This document shows positions 9,528 to 19,895 of a stretch of DNA of 64,000 bases, piece by piece. The notes below the pieces were generated by a model, which saw nothing but the letters and a program-made list of their open reading frames with translations, was not told the origin of the DNA and did no database searches. The DNA is taken from assembly GCF_014218725.1 (NCBI RefSeq), contig NZ_JABBJE010000005.1:62001-126000 (forward strand), read 5' to 3'. Every line of letters starts with the position of its first letter. Positions within the stretch are counted from its first letter, which is position 1. The translations under genes and the position numbers were made by a program. This stretch comes from Brevundimonas huaxiensis (GTDB taxonomy: Bacteria; Pseudomonadota; Alphaproteobacteria; Caulobacterales; Caulobacteraceae).

Positions 9528-9684
9528 TCCTCCCCCGAGAAGCGCAGCGGAACGGGGGAGGGGGACCGCGAAGCGGTGGAGGGGGCGACCTCAGACACTG
9601 TCTCGCGACATTCAGCACCTTGCCCGATTTCGCCCCCTCCACCGCGCTGCGCGCGGTCCCCCTCCCCCGCTTCGCGGTGGAGGA
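9528..9684. repeat. Large palindromic intergenic repeat, copy 1 (hisF-hisI gap)
   Basis: The element begins TCCTCCCCCG and ends in GGAGGA. Two long inverted arms, 9553-9587 and 9630-9669, consist of CGGGGGAGGGGGACCGCG then GGTGGAGGGGGCGA and the near-exact reverse complement. They enclose a loop of about 42 bases. The element fills almost the entire gap between hisF and hisI and would form a very stable hairpin in the his mRNA. A second copy with the same arms lies at 27189-27314. Both look like members of one dispersed palindromic family. Confidence 0.85.
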
Positions 9685-9699
9685 TCAGGAACAACGACC

Positions 9700-10323
9700 A
9701 TGATCGACCCGAACACCATCGACTTCGCCAAGGGCGACGGCCTGGTCCCTGTCGTGGTTCAGGACTCCGCGACGCTGCAGGTCCTGACCCTGGCCTATAT
9801 GGATCGCGCGGCGCTGGACGAGACGATCGCCTCCGGCGAAGCTACCTTCTTCTCACGCTCGCGCGGGGGGCGTTGGAGAAAAGGCGAGACCTCGGGCGAC
9901 CGGCTTTACGTCGTCTCCATCACGGCCGACTGCGACGCCGACGCCATCGTGTTGGGCGTCAGGCCGGTCGGAAACGCCTGCCACCTGAACCGAACGAGCT
10001 GTTTCGGAGAGGCCGACGCGCCGGGCTTGGGTCGGATCGCCCGGCTGGAGCGAACCATCGCCAAACGGGCCGCTGCCGATCCGTCCGAAAGCTGGACCGC
10101 CCGACTGGTCGCGCAGGGGCCCAAACGCATCGCCCAGAAGGTCGGCGAAGAGGGCGTGGAGACCGCTCTGGCCGGCGTCGCCGGCCCGGACGAGGAACTC
10201 GCCAGCGAGGCTGCGGATTTGATCTATCACCTGCTCGTTCTTCTCCATGCCCGTAACATGGTGTTTCAGGACGTGCTGGACGTGTTGGCCTCGCGAGCGG
10301 AAGCGGCCAAAGACAGCGGCTAG
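9700..10323 (+). CDS. hisIE: Bifunctional phosphoribosyl-AMP cyclohydrolase / phosphoribosyl-ATP pyrophosphatase
   Basis: This performs steps two and three of histidine synthesis in one 207-residue polypeptide. The N-terminal HisI domain (about residues 1-110) shows LTLAYMDRAAL, RWRKGETSGD, the zinc/magnesium site TADCDADAIVL, and the CHLNRTSCF cysteine pair region. The C-terminal HisE domain (about 118-205) has the QKVGEEGVETALA and EAADLIYHLLVLL helices that bind magnesium. Fusion of the two is common in other bacteria. It is separated from hisF by the palindromic repeat, so its expression may differ from that of the upstream genes. Confidence 0.95.
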   Translation: MIDPNTIDFAKGDGLVPVVVQDSATLQVLTLAYMDRAALDETIASGEATFFSRSRGGRWRKGETSGDRLYVVSITADCDADAIVLGVRPVGNACHLNRTSCFGEADAPGLGRIARLERTIAKRAAADPSESWTARLVAQGPKRIAQKVGEEGVETALAGVAGPDEELASEAADLIYHLLVLLHARNMVFQDVLDVLASRAEAAKDSG

Positions 10324-10371
10324 ACCGTAAAGGCGTGCGTCCCGACAAATGGGATCATCGAGGGACAAGAC

Positions 10372-11824
10372 ATGGCGGCTCTCATTCTGTTTGGCGGTGG
10401 CGGCGATCTGGCGATGCGCATGCTCCTGCCGTCGCTCTACTTCCTCGAACACGACGGCCTTCTGCCTGAAGGACTGAAGATCATCGGCGCCGCGCGTTCG
10501 GAAGAGAGCGCCTACGACTATATCGCCAAGGTGCACGAGGCGGTGAAGGCGCGCGCCGAGGCGGACAAGGTTTGGGACGAAGCCAGCTGGTCGCGGATGA
10601 AGGCCCGCCTGGACTATCTGGCGGTGGACGCCACCTCGCCCGAAAGCCTGAAGCCGCTGAAGGACAAGGTCGGCGACGGCGAGGTCACCTCCTTCCTGGC
10701 CGTATCCCCTTCGCTCTATGCCCGCATCGTCACGGCGATGAAGGCGGCGGGCCTTGCCGAAAAGAACTGCCGCATCGTGCTGGAAAAGCCGGTCGGGCGC
10801 GACCTGAAGTCCTTCCTCGAAATCGACGACGCCGTGGCCCACGCCTTCAGCGAGAACCAGGTGTTCCGCATCGACCACTATCTGGGCAAGGAGACGGTCC
10901 AGAACCTGATCGCGCTGCGGTTCGGCAACACGATCTTCGAGCCGCTGTGGAACAACCTGTCCATCGACCACGTGCAGATCACGATCGGTGAGACGGTGGG
11001 GGTCGGCGACCGCTGGCCCTACTATGACGAATACGGCGCCCTGCGCGACATGCTGCAGAACCACATGCTGCAGCTGCTGTGCCTGGTGGCGATGGAGCCG
11101 CCCAGCGACCTGGACCCGGACTCGGTGCGCAACGAGAAGGTCAAGGTGCTGCGCTCCCTGCGCCCGATCACGCCTGACGAAGCCGAGCGCGTGACCGTGC
11201 GGGGTCAGTATGTGGCGGGCGTCTCGGAGGGCAAGCCGGCCAAGGGCTATGACGAGGAACGCGGCCAGCCGTCCGACACCGAAACCTTCGTCGCCGTTCG
11301 CGCCGACATCGACAACTGGCGCTGGGCAGGCGTGCCCTTCTTTATGCGGACCGGCAAGCGCCTGCCCGAGAAGCGCACCGAGATCGTCATCCAGTTCAAG
11401 CCGGTGCCCCACTCGATCTTCGACCGCGACGATCGCGGCGAGGTTCAGGCCAACCGGATGATCATCGAGCTGCAGCCCGAGGAAGACATCTCTCTGACGG
11501 TGATGAACAAGCGTCCGGGCCTGGATCAGCGCATGCAATTGCAGCCGATCAAGATGAGCCTGTCGTGGGGGGTGGACGGCAAGTCCGCCGCCCCGCCGCG
11601 TCGCCGCATCGCCTATGAGCGCCTGCTGCTGGACGCGATGGCGGGGGACTCGACCCTGTTCGTGCGGCGCGACGAGGCCGAGCAGGCCTGGAAATGGGTG
11701 GACGAGGTGTCTGAGGCCTGGGCCGAATCCGGTCTGAAGCCCGACGACTACGTCGCCGGAACCTGGGGCCCCGACAGCGCCGACATGCTGATGGCCCGCA
11801 CCGGCCGCGACTGGAATACCACCG

Positions 11825-11832
<8 letters not shown>
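10372..11832 (+). CDS. zwf: Glucose-6-phosphate 1-dehydrogenase
   Basis: The 486-residue enzyme oxidises glucose-6-phosphate to the gluconolactone with reduction of NAD(P). The active-site signature RIDHYLGKETVQNL is complete near residue 165, preceded by the conserved LEKPVGRDL. The nucleotide-binding start reads LFGGGGDLAMR, where most relatives have GASGDLT, a substitution that might influence cofactor preference. A ribosome site (GAGGGA) lies eight bases before the ATG. It is the first gene of the Entner-Doudoroff cluster zwf-pgl-edd-glk, an order known from Caulobacter, and its end overlaps pgl by eight bases. Confidence 0.96.
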
Positions 11833-12541
<709 letters not shown>

Positions 12542-12542
12542 A

Positions 12543-14432
12543 ATGGCGCTTCATCCTACGGTCGCCGCGGTCACCGCCCGCATCGTCGAGAAAAGCCGCG
12601 AGACCCGCGCCGACTACATCCGTCGCATGGACGCCGCCCGCGACAGCGGCGCCGGACGCGCCAAACTGTCCTGCGCCAACTGGGCCCACGCCTTCGCCGG
12701 CCAGACCATCGCCGACAAGCTGACCGCGATGGACGGGTCCAAGCCCAATCTGGGCATTGTCACCGCCTATAACGACATGCTCTCGGCCCACCAGCCGTTC
12801 GAGCGCTTCCCCGACGTGGTGCGCAAGGCCGTGCGCGAGGTCGGCGCCACGGCCCAGGTCGCCGGCGGCACCCCGGCCATGTGCGATGGCGTCACCCAGG
12901 GTCGTCCGGGCATGGAGCTGTCGCTGTTCAGCCGCGACCTGATCGCCATGTCGGCGGGCATCGCCCTGACCCACGACGCCTTCGACGCCGGTCTAATGCT
13001 GGGCGTGTGCGACAAGATCGTACCGGGCCTGTTCATGGGCGCCCTGGCCTTCGGCCATCTGCCGGTCGTCTTCGCACCCGCAGGCCCGATGCCATCGGGC
13101 ATTCCGAACGCGGAAAAGGCTCGGGTTCGCGCCGAATATGCGCAGAACAAGGTGGATCGTCAGACCTTGCTGGAAAGCGAGATCGGCAGCTATCACTCGC
13201 CCGGCACCTGCACCTTCTATGGCACGGCCAACTCCAACCAGATGATGATGGAGCTGGGCGGCCTGCACATGCCCTCCACCGCCTTCGTCCATCCCGACAC
13301 CGGCCTGCGCGACGCCCTGACGGCGGCGGCGGCGAAACGGGCGGTCGAACTGGCCCGCAGCGGCGAGTGCCGCATGGCCGACGTCATCGACGAGAAATCC
13401 ATCGTCAACATGATCGTGGCCCTGCTGGCCACCGGCGGCTCGACCAATCACGCCATTCACCTGGTCGCTATGGCGCGGGCGGCAGGCGTGCTGATCGACT
13501 GGACCGACATGGACGAGCTGTCGTCGGTCACGCCGCTGCTGGCGCGGGTCTATCCGAACGGTTCGGCGGATGTGAACGCCTTCCAGGCCGCCGGCGGCGT
13601 CGCCTTCATCGCTCGTGAGCTGGCGATGGCGGGCAATATCCACACCGACGTCACGACCATCATGGGTCAGGGCATCCAGGCCTATTTCCAGGAACCGTCG
13701 ATGGTGGACGGCGAACTGGTCTGGCGCGACGGGGTCAAGGAAAGCCTCGATCTCGACATCCTGCGCCCGGCGTCCAATCCCTTCGACAAGGAGGGGGGCC
13801 TGCGTCTGGTTCAGGGCGACTTGGGTCGCGCGGTCATCAAGATTTCTGCGGTCAAACCCGAGAACCGCATCGTCGAGGCGCCCGCCGCCGTGTTCGAGAC
13901 CCAGGAAGACGCACTCCAGGCCTTCCGGGACGGCAAACTGTTCCGCGACGTGGTCGTGGTCCTACGCTTCCAGGGACCCAAGGCGAACGGCATGCCGGAA
14001 CTGCACAGCCTGTCGCCGGCCCTGTCGGTCATTCAGGACAAGGGGTTCAAGGTCGCCTTCGTCACCGACGGCCGCATGTCGGGCGCCAGCGGCAAGACGC
14101 CCGCCGCTATCCACGTCTCGCCCGAGGCCCTGGCCGGCGGCCCGCTGGCCCATGTTCAGGACGGCGACATCATCCGCCTGGACGCCGAGGCCGGGGTTCT
14201 GACCACCGTCGGCGTATCCGACCTGACGGCTCGTCCGCTGGCCGCCCGGTCGGCGGTCAACGCCGAGGGTTCGTCCTGGGGCTATGGCCGTGAACTGTTC
14301 GGCGCCTTCCGCCATGTGGTCACCACCGCCGAACAGGGAGCGACGGTCTGTTTCGCCCTGCCGACCGGTTCGCGCGGGAACGACGACACCCCGCCCAATC
14401 CCAACTTCGTCGATCGGACCGTGGACGCCTGA
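12543..14432 (+). CDS. edd: Phosphogluconate dehydratase
   Basis: The 629-residue IlvD/Edd family enzyme dehydrates 6-phosphogluconate to KDPG, the defining Entner-Doudoroff step. It has cysteines expected to ligate the Fe-S cluster in the [16 protein letters not shown] and [13 protein letters not shown] segments and in the [17 protein letters not shown] motif. The late segment [23 protein letters not shown] matches the substrate-binding C-terminal domain. The start ATG at 12543 follows the pgl stop directly; upstream in-frame codons would overlap pgl and are not needed. Confidence 0.96.
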   Translation: MALHPTVAAVTARIVEKSRETRADYIRRMDAARDSGAGRAKLSCANWAHAFAGQTIADKLTAMDGSKPNLGIVTAYNDMLSAHQPFERFPDVVRKAVREVGATAQVAGGTPAMCDGVTQGRPGMELSLFSRDLIAMSAGIALTHDAFDAGLMLGVCDKIVPGLFMGALAFGHLPVVFAPAGPMPSGIPNAEKARVRAEYAQNKVDRQTLLESEIGSYHSPGTCTFYGTANSNQMMMELGGLHMPSTAFVHPDTGLRDALTAAAAKRAVELARSGECRMADVIDEKSIVNMIVALLATGGSTNHAIHLVAMARAAGVLIDWTDMDELSSVTPLLARVYPNGSADVNAFQAAGGVAFIARELAMAGNIHTDVTTIMGQGIQAYFQEPSMVDGELVWRDGVKESLDLDILRPASNPFDKEGGLRLVQGDLGRAVIKISAVKPENRIVEAPAAVFETQEDALQAFRDGKLFRDVVVVLRFQGPKANGMPELHSLSPALSVIQDKGFKVAFVTDGRMSGASGKTPAAIHVSPEALAGGPLAHVQDGDIIRLDAEAGVLTTVGVSDLTARPLAARSAVNAEGSSWGYGRELFGAFRHVVTTAEQGATVCFALPTGSRGNDDTPPNPNFVDRTVDA

Positions 14433-14461
14433 TCCACCGAACCGAGCGCAGGAAACGCCCA

Positions 14462-15433
14462 ATGAATGACAAGACCCTTCTCGTCGGCGATGTCGGCGGC
14501 ACGAACGCCCGCTTCGCCGTGGCCCGCATAGTGGACGGCAAGCCCGTGCTGGACCACCACGAGAGCTTCCCGGCCGAGACCTATCCGACCTTCTTGGAAG
14601 GCGTCGCCGCCTTCATCGACGGCTGCGAGGTCAAGCCGACGGGCGGCGTGATCGCTGTCGCCGGTCCGGTCACGGACGGCGCCATCGACCTGACCAACTC
14701 GCCCTGGCAGGTGTCGGAGGCGGAGCTTCAGACCCTGGGGCTGAAGCCGGTCAAGCTGATCAACGATTTCGAGGCCCTGGCCTGGGGCGCGCCCATCGTG
14801 CCGGAAGACCAGCTGGAAAGCTTGGGCGGCCCGGTCGACGGCGATCCGCACTGCACCGTCGCGGTGCTCGGCCCCGGCACAGGCTTCGGCGTCTCGGCCC
14901 TGGTGCGCGATGCGGCCGGCAAGGAGATGGCCATGCCGTCCGAGGGCGGGCACGCCTGTTTCCCCCCCGGCGATCCGGTCGAGGACGAAATCCTGCGCAT
15001 CCTGCGTCGCCGCTATGACCGGGTGTCGATCGAGCGTCTGATCTGTGGGCCGGGCCTGCTGAACATGCACCGGGCGCTGGCCGAGATCGACGGACGCGAG
15101 ACCCATATCGACGATCCCGCTCAGATCACCGCAACGGCCCTGGCCGATCCGAACAGCCCATGCGGCGCGACCCTGGCCCGCTTCTGCGCCATCCTGGGCG
15201 CGGTCGCCGGCGACATCGCCCTGACCACCGGCGCGCGCGGCGGCGTCTATATCGCCGGCGGCATCGTTCCGCGCATCCTGCCCTTCATCAAGACCAGCCC
15301 TTTCCGCCAGCGTTTCGAGCGCAAGGGCCGGTTCAAGGAATATATGCAGGACATTCCGACCAAGGTGATCATGCACAAACACGCCGCCCTGCTGGGAGCT
15401 GCGCGGGTCGCCTTCGCCCAGTCGGAGGGCTGA
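14462..15433 (+). CDS. glk: Glucokinase (ROK-unrelated, bacterial Glk type)
   Basis: The 323-residue ATP-dependent kinase phosphorylates glucose to feed Zwf. Visible motifs are the ATP phosphate loop LLVGDVGGTNARFAV at the N-terminus, the sugar-binding segment LINDFEALAWG, the second phosphate site VLGPGTGFGVSAL, and EGGHACFPPGDPVE containing substrate-contacting residues. A ribosome site (AGGAAA) precedes the ATG, 29 bases after the edd stop. With zwf, pgl and edd it forms the glucose branch of the Entner-Doudoroff pathway; the aldolase is at 19896. Confidence 0.95.
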   Translation: MNDKTLLVGDVGGTNARFAVARIVDGKPVLDHHESFPAETYPTFLEGVAAFIDGCEVKPTGGVIAVAGPVTDGAIDLTNSPWQVSEAELQTLGLKPVKLINDFEALAWGAPIVPEDQLESLGGPVDGDPHCTVAVLGPGTGFGVSALVRDAAGKEMAMPSEGGHACFPPGDPVEDEILRILRRRYDRVSIERLICGPGLLNMHRALAEIDGRETHIDDPAQITATALADPNSPCGATLARFCAILGAVAGDIALTTGARGGVYIAGGIVPRILPFIKTSPFRQRFERKGRFKEYMQDIPTKVIMHKHAALLGAARVAFAQSEG

Positions 15434-15523
15434 CGCGACGGGCGATCACGAAAATCTCACGGGGGCGTGAACCGAACCGTCACCGTAGCGTTTGTGTGTT
15501 TCCATCTAGGAGAGGAAACTCAA

Positions 15524-15829
15524 ATGAAGAAGTTCGCCATCGCCGCCGCTTCGGTCTTCATGCTGGCCGGCGTCGCCGCCTGCGGTGAAAGCGCCGCCGA
15601 CAAGGCCGCTGAAAAGCAAGCCGACGCCATCGAAGCGACGGGTGAAGCCCGCGCCGACCAACTGGAATCGCAGGCCGCGACCGCTCCGACCGCCGCTCAG
15701 GCCGACGCCCTGAACGCCCAGGCCGATCAGGTCGAGAAGAACGCCGACCGCAAGGCCGACATGGTCGAGCAGCAAGCCGGCAACGCCGACGGCGGCATGA
15801 CCACCGCCAACACGCCTTCGACCCACTAA
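15524..15829 (+). CDS. Small Ala/Asp-rich lipoprotein
   Basis: The 101-residue product has an N-terminal signal, MKKFAIAAASVFMLAG, followed by a lipobox VAAC at residues 17-20, so it should be a lipid-anchored envelope protein. The mature part is low-complexity and helical, rich in Ala, Asp, Glu and Gln with heptad-like spacing (DQLESQAA, ADQVEKNADRKADMVEQQ), suggesting a coiled coil. A strong ribosome site (AGGAGAGGAA) precedes ATG 15524, which supports this start over one at 15467. It has its own terminator. No function can be assigned. Confidence 0.8.
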   Translation: MKKFAIAAASVFMLAGVAACGESAADKAAEKQADAIEATGEARADQLESQAATAPTAAQADALNAQADQVEKNADRKADMVEQQAGNADGGMTTANTPSTH

Positions 15830-15866
15830 GGTCTGGCGACCGACTAAATCCGTTTACGGATGGATC

Positions 15867-15896
15867 AGCCCCCGTCGTTCGCGACGGGGGCTTTTT
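15867..15896 (+). terminator. Rho-independent terminator with UUCG loop
   Basis: An 11-base perfect stem (AGCCCCCGTCG with CGACGGGGGCT) closes a TTCG tetraloop and is followed by a run of five T. It lies 37 bases after the lipoprotein stop and should end that plus-strand transcript. It faces the convergent lipoprotein gene at 15910-16272 and may also help stop minus-strand transcription. Confidence 0.9.
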
Positions 15897-15909
15897 CGTG
15901 CCTGCGACC

Positions 15910-16272
15910 TCAGTCGATGCACAGGGTCGGGCCGGCCTTGCCGTCCTCGACCGTCGTGTTGCAGCCGAAACGGTCGCTGGTCGCCTGGCAGACGCCGGTC
16001 GCCGCCGTCCCCGGCGCCACGCCGCTGTTGCCCTCGATGCGGCAATCGCCCTGGCACTGATCGCCGTCGGTGCAGCGCTTGCCGGCGTCGGCGTAAGAGA
16101 TGACGCACTGCCAGGACTGCATCCGCCCGACCTGTTTCATCGTGCCGCCGCGCGTGGCGCAGGACGCGGCGTCGGCGCTCTGCATCGGCGCATCCGACGC
16201 CGCGCCTGTGGTCTGTGGCGAGCAGGCGGCGGCAAAAAGCGCGACGGCGGCGATGAGGGATGTGCGGATCAT
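15910..16272 (-). CDS. Cys-rich putative lipoprotein
   Basis: The 120-residue product begins with the signal [15 protein letters not shown] and the lipobox AAAC, so it is probably exported and lipidated. The mature part has seven further cysteines in pairs ([43 protein letters not shown]), which suggests disulfide-bonded structure in the periplasm. Its ATG overlaps the stop of hmgA as ATGA, so it is co-translated with homogentisate dioxygenase, though a functional link is not evident. No recognised domain name is certain. Confidence 0.8.
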   Translation of the reverse strand: MIRTSLIAAVALFAAACSPQTTGAASDAPMQSADAASCATRGGTMKQVGRMQSWQCVISYADAGKRCTDGDQCQGDCRIEGNSGVAPGTAATGVCQATSDRFGCNTTVEDGKAGPTLCID

Positions 16273-17564
16273 GAGATCTGTCCTTTGATGAAGCCTGACC
16301 AGCAATCGTCGTAGTCGAGCTGCATCTGCGGTGATTCCGACGCCCATTTCGTGACGCGTATCGGCATGCGCGTCTCGAACATGAAGGCCAGGGTGTTTTC
16401 GATCTTGTGCGGCTTCAGCTCGGCCTTGATCGCGCCGTCATAGCTGGCCTGATCCGGGCCGTGGCCGCTCATGCGGTTGTGCAGCGATGCGCCGCCCGGC
16501 GCGAAGCCGCCGGCCTTGGCGTCGTAGGCGCCGGTCACCAGACCCATGAACTCGCTCATGACGTTGCGGTGGAACCAGGGCGGGCGGAAGGTGTCCTCGG
16601 CCACCATCCAGCGCGGCGGGAAGATGACGAAGTCGATATTGGCGGTCCCCGGCGTCTCGGACGGACTGGTCAGGACGGTGAAGATCGACGGATCGGGGTG
16701 GTCGTAGCTGACGGTGTTGATCGTGTTGAACCGCGCCGTGGCATAGCGGCAGGGCGCCAGATTGCCGTGCCAGGCGACGACGTCCAACGGGCTGTGATCG
16801 AAGGTCGTGGCCCACAGGCGGCCGCCGTATTTCTGGACGCACTCGGTCGGGCGATCCACGTCCTCATAGGCCGCGATCGGGGTCTCGAAGTCGCGCGGAT
16901 TGGCCAGGCCGTTCGCGCCGATGGGGCCGAGATCCGGCAGGCGGAACGGGCTGCCGTAGTTCTCGCAGACATAGCCGCGCACCGGCCCATCGACCTCGAC
17001 GCGGAAGCGCACGCCGCGCGGGATCAGCACGATGTGACCCGGCTGGGCCTCGATCACACCGAATTCGGTGACGAAGCGATGGTCGCCTTCCTGAGGCACG
17101 ATCAGCAGTTCGCCGTCGGCGTCATAGAAGACCCGGTCGGTCATCGATCGGTTGGCGACATACAGGTGAATGCCCGCCCCGGCGCCGCCGTCCGGTTCGC
17201 CGTTGCCGCCATAGGTCGTCAGCCCCTCGACCCAGTCGGTCGCAGCCTGCGGCATCGGCAGCGGGTCCCAGCGCATCCGGTTGGGATTTGGCGGCGTCTC
17301 GTCGAACGGACCGGAGCGGACCCGCCCCTGATCGAAGGGCGTGTAAGGCCCATGCTGGGCCGAGGGACGCAGGCGATAGAGCCAGCTGCGCCGGTTCTCG
17401 GCGCGCGGGGCGGTGAAGGCCGTGCCGGACAGCTGTTCGGCATACAGGCCCATCGGCGTCTTCTGCGGCGAGTTTCGACCCACCGGCAGGGCGCCGGGCG
17501 CGGCTTCGGTCGCGAAATGATTGCCGAAACCGGTCATGTAGGCGGGCGCGTTGGATCGCGTCAT
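16269..17564 (-). CDS. hmgA: Homogentisate 1,2-dioxygenase
   Basis: The 431-residue non-haem iron enzyme opens the homogentisate ring in tyrosine and phenylalanine breakdown. The family is recognised from [14 protein letters not shown] at the start, [10 protein letters not shown], and the C-terminal active-site region [20 protein letters not shown] followed by MSEFMG, which supplies the iron-binding His and Glu residues. No other tyrosine-degradation gene (hpd, maiA, fahA) is adjacent. The only apparent partner is the Cys-rich lipoprotein overlapping its stop. Confidence 0.96.
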   Translation of the reverse strand: MTRSNAPAYMTGFGNHFATEAAPGALPVGRNSPQKTPMGLYAEQLSGTAFTAPRAENRRSWLYRLRPSAQHGPYTPFDQGRVRSGPFDETPPNPNRMRWDPLPMPQAATDWVEGLTTYGGNGEPDGGAGAGIHLYVANRSMTDRVFYDADGELLIVPQEGDHRFVTEFGVIEAQPGHIVLIPRGVRFRVEVDGPVRGYVCENYGSPFRLPDLGPIGANGLANPRDFETPIAAYEDVDRPTECVQKYGGRLWATTFDHSPLDVVAWHGNLAPCRYATARFNTINTVSYDHPDPSIFTVLTSPSETPGTANIDFVIFPPRWMVAEDTFRPPWFHRNVMSEFMGLVTGAYDAKAGGFAPGGASLHNRMSGHGPDQASYDGAIKAELKPHKIENTLAFMFETRMPIRVTKWASESPQMQLDYDDCWSGFIKGQIS

Positions 17565-17678
17565 GTCGTGTCTCCCTATGCCCCTCGTTTAGCCGTCCCC
17601 GGCGCCAGCGTCACCCTTTGCCCGTCAGGCAACAGCTTGGCGGTTGGCGCGTTGCTGTGGCCTCGCGGAGAGATTTCC

Positions 17679-18182
17679 ATGACCTATCTGACACGGGCGG
17701 TGTTCGCCTTCGCCAGCCTGCTGCTGTTGCTGGCGGCCATGGCCCTGATCGGGTTCGGTGTGAAGGATGCGCTGGTGGGCATCGGCTCGCCCGACAAGTC
17801 CGGCGCAGACGCGGTTCTGGACGTGCTGGGCTATGTCATCGTCGCCATCGCCGTCTTCGACGTGGCCAAATACATCTTCGAGGACGAGGTCCGGCGCGGC
17901 AACGAAAAGCGCAGCGCCGCCGAGGCCCGGCGCAGCCTGACCAAGTTCCTGTCGACCATCGTCATCGCCCTGTTTCTCGAAGCCCTGGTCGTCGTGTTCA
18001 AGACGGCGCGCGAGGACGTGGCGCAGTTGCTCTATCCCACCGCCCTGCTGATCGCCTCGGTGCTGGTGCTGGTGGGCCTGGGCGTCTTCCAGCGCCTGTC
18101 GGCCACGGTCGAGGAAAAGGTCGGCGACGACGACGAGGCCGAGGACCGCAAGGACAAGGTCAGGCGAAAGGCCGCGCCCTAA
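17679..18182 (+). CDS. Four-helix membrane protein of unknown function
   Basis: The 167-residue protein has four predicted membrane segments, near residues 6-26, 45-65, 88-108 and 115-135. A charged cytoplasmic stretch (EDEVRRGNEKRSAAEARRS) lies between the second and third. The C-terminal tail is acidic then basic (VGDDDEAEDRKDKVRRK). The start ATG at 17679 follows a GGAGAG ribosome site. It is convergent with the stand-alone Lrp-type domain gene, sharing four bases at their ends. I do not recognise the family beyond a conserved membrane protein. Confidence 0.8.
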   Translation: MTYLTRAVFAFASLLLLLAAMALIGFGVKDALVGIGSPDKSGADAVLDVLGYVIVAIAVFDVAKYIFEDEVRRGNEKRSAAEARRSLTKFLSTIVIALFLEALVVVFKTAREDVAQLLYPTALLIASVLVLVGLGVFQRLSATVEEKVGDDDEAEDRKDKVRRKAAP

Positions 18183-18436
18183 ACCTTCGAAGGCAGGAAG
18201 GGCGAGAAGGTGATGACCGTGAAGGTGTCGCGCACGTGCGGCCGCGTCTGGACCTGTTTCGTCACGAAGGTGCCGATGTCGGCGTCGCGGGGCAGGTTGA
18301 ACTTGGCCAGCAGATCGTGCTGACCCGAGGTGGAATAGACCTCCGAGACGTTCTCGACATTGTCCACGATATCGGCCGCCACGTCGTTGGCGTAGCCCAG
18401 CTCGCATTTGATGAAGACAAAGATGGCGGTCATCAT
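18179..18436 (-). CDS. Stand-alone Lrp/AsnC ligand-binding (RAM) domain protein
   Basis: The 85-residue protein consists only of the alpha-beta ligand-binding domain of Lrp/AsnC regulators, without a DNA-binding helix-turn-helix. Typical segments are AIFVFIKCELG at the start, VSEVYSTSGQHDLLAKF in the middle and RDTFTVITFSPF at the end. Family knowledge: such stand-alone domains bind amino acids and can form oligomers with full-length Lrp proteins. Two adjacent ATGs (18434-18436 and 18431-18433) can start it. The first overlaps the start codon of the divergent hydrolase gene, so the two genes share their control region completely. Confidence 0.88.
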   Translation of the reverse strand: MMTAIFVFIKCELGYANDVAADIVDNVENVSEVYSTSGQHDLLAKFNLPRDADIGTFVTKQVQTRPHVRDTFTVITFSPFLPSKV

Positions 18437-19289
18437 GGCGGATCAGTCCTCTGGTTCGAGGGCGCTTCTAGCGGACGAAGACGTGACGGGTAAGCCGCAA
18501 GACACAGACGCCGTGCTGGAGGCGCAATACAACAACCGCGCCCTGGTCCCCGACCATCCCGCCGTGATGGCGCGCTGGAAGGCGGGATCAGAGACCGCCC
18601 GCGCCGCTCATCCGCCGCAGGTCCTGAAATACGGCCCGGGCGAGCGCGAGCGGATCGACTGGTTCGACGCCGGAGACGGCGCGCCGGTCGTGGTCTTCCT
18701 GCACGGCGGCTACTGGCAGGCGCTGGATGCGGGCTGGTTCAGCTTCGTCGCGCCCCCCCTGCTGACCCACGGCGTCAGCGTCGCCATCCCGACCTATGAC
18801 CTGGCGCCCAGCGTGCGGCTGGGCCGGATCGTCGATCAGGCACGGGCGGCGGTCGATCTGATCCGCGACCGCACCGGCGCCGCGCCCATCGTCAGCGGCC
18901 ATTCGGCGGGCGGGCATATGGCGGCCTGCCTGCTGGCGGACGGGCGGGCCTCGGCGGCGGTCGCCCTCTCGGGCGTGTTCGATCTGGAGCCGCTGCTCCC
19001 CACCTCGCTCAACATCGCCCTGGACCTGAGTACGGCCGAGGCTGAGGCCCTGTCGCCGATCCGCTGGCCGGCGCCCGCCGGAGCGGTTCTGGACTGCATC
19101 GTGGGCGGTGCGGAAAGCGAGGCCTTTGTTGATCAAAGCCGCGACATGGCCGCGCGCTGGGCCGACGCCGGAGCCGAGACGCGGTTCGAGGCCCTGCCCG
19201 GCCTAAACCATTTCACGGTTCTGGATCCGCTGTTCGATACCGACAGCGCCTTGGTCAGTCGGCTGGCCGACCTGGCCCATCGACGCTGA
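18435..19289 (+). CDS. Alpha/beta hydrolase, kynurenine-formamidase-like
   Basis: The 284-residue hydrolase has an oxyanion motif VFLHGGYWQALD near residue 90 and the nucleophile elbow SGHSAGGHMA near residue 155, with a late LPGLNHFTVLD segment that would provide the catalytic His. This pattern (HGGYW plus GHSAGG) is that of arylformamidase/carboxylesterase relatives. The N-terminal YNNRALVPDHPAV motif also matches that group. I used ATG 18435; two earlier in-frame ATGs lie inside the divergent Lrp-type gene. The substrate is unknown, with N-formylkynurenine a reasonable guess. Confidence 0.85.
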   Translation: MADQSSGSRALLADEDVTGKPQDTDAVLEAQYNNRALVPDHPAVMARWKAGSETARAAHPPQVLKYGPGERERIDWFDAGDGAPVVVFLHGGYWQALDAGWFSFVAPPLLTHGVSVAIPTYDLAPSVRLGRIVDQARAAVDLIRDRTGAAPIVSGHSAGGHMAACLLADGRASAAVALSGVFDLEPLLPTSLNIALDLSTAEAEALSPIRWPAPAGAVLDCIVGGAESEAFVDQSRDMAARWADAGAETRFEALPGLNHFTVLDPLFDTDSALVSRLADLAHRR

Positions 19290-19390
19290 CCGTCAATCAG
19301 ACCCGACGGCGAAAAATAGAGTCTAATTCGTCTAATTCGTATGAAATCCCCCGCTCCCTTCCCTGACAGATGGGCTAGAGCGGCGAGGCT

Positions 19391-19747
19391 TCAAGAGGGT
19401 CTTTCGGCGCGCCAGATGAAGACGAAGTTGCGGTGTTCAGCCCAGGTCTGACCCTCGACATGATCGCCCGCAAGACACGCCGCCGTATGATAGGGGCCTG
19501 CGCCGTCGGTCGTTCGGAACGAGACGCACAGCCGGCCGTGCTGGCGCTTCCATCGGCCCGCCTCAATGCGGCTGTTGTAGAAGTCGCCCGTCACGACGCC
19601 ATCGGGTTGGAGCGTCAGGTTCATGGGCTGGTGATAGGGCTGGGCCGGATCGGTCGCCAGATCGACGGACCAGGCGCCGTCCATGTCGGCGGCGGGCGGC
19701 GGATCCTGGACGGTCAGAAGGGCGACGACGGCGAGGGCGGCGAACAT
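19391..19747 (-). CDS. Secreted protein of unknown function
   Basis: The 118-residue product starts with a signal-like segment MFAALAVVALLTVQDPPPA. The mature part contains GAWSVDLATDP, TLQPDGVVTGDFYNSRIEAGRW and RLCVSFRTTDGAGPYHTAACL, which looks like a small beta-barrel similar in pattern to lipocalin-like DUF proteins, with two cysteines that could pair. ATG 19747 was chosen because the signal starts there. It stands alone between convergent and divergent neighbours. No function is assigned. Confidence 0.7.
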   Translation of the reverse strand: MFAALAVVALLTVQDPPPAADMDGAWSVDLATDPAQPYHQPMNLTLQPDGVVTGDFYNSRIEAGRWKRQHGRLCVSFRTTDGAGPYHTAACLAGDHVEGQTWAEHRNFVFIWRAERPS

Positions 19748-19895
19748 CCTGCTTCTCCCACAGGCGATTGACCGAACAACGGTCCGCCTTTCGCCACATG
19801 CCGTCAAGAGAACGTCCGCGCTAACGCGGTTTGACTTGACCTCGCGTTCGCGACAGCGGAGGTCGGACGCGAACCTATCGCAGAGGAACCCGTCC

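Noticed and set aside
16407..17678. In-frame extension upstream of the four-helix membrane protein, opposite hmgA
   Set aside because: The extension is antisense to homogentisate dioxygenase and lacks domains; a good start with ribosome site is at 17679.
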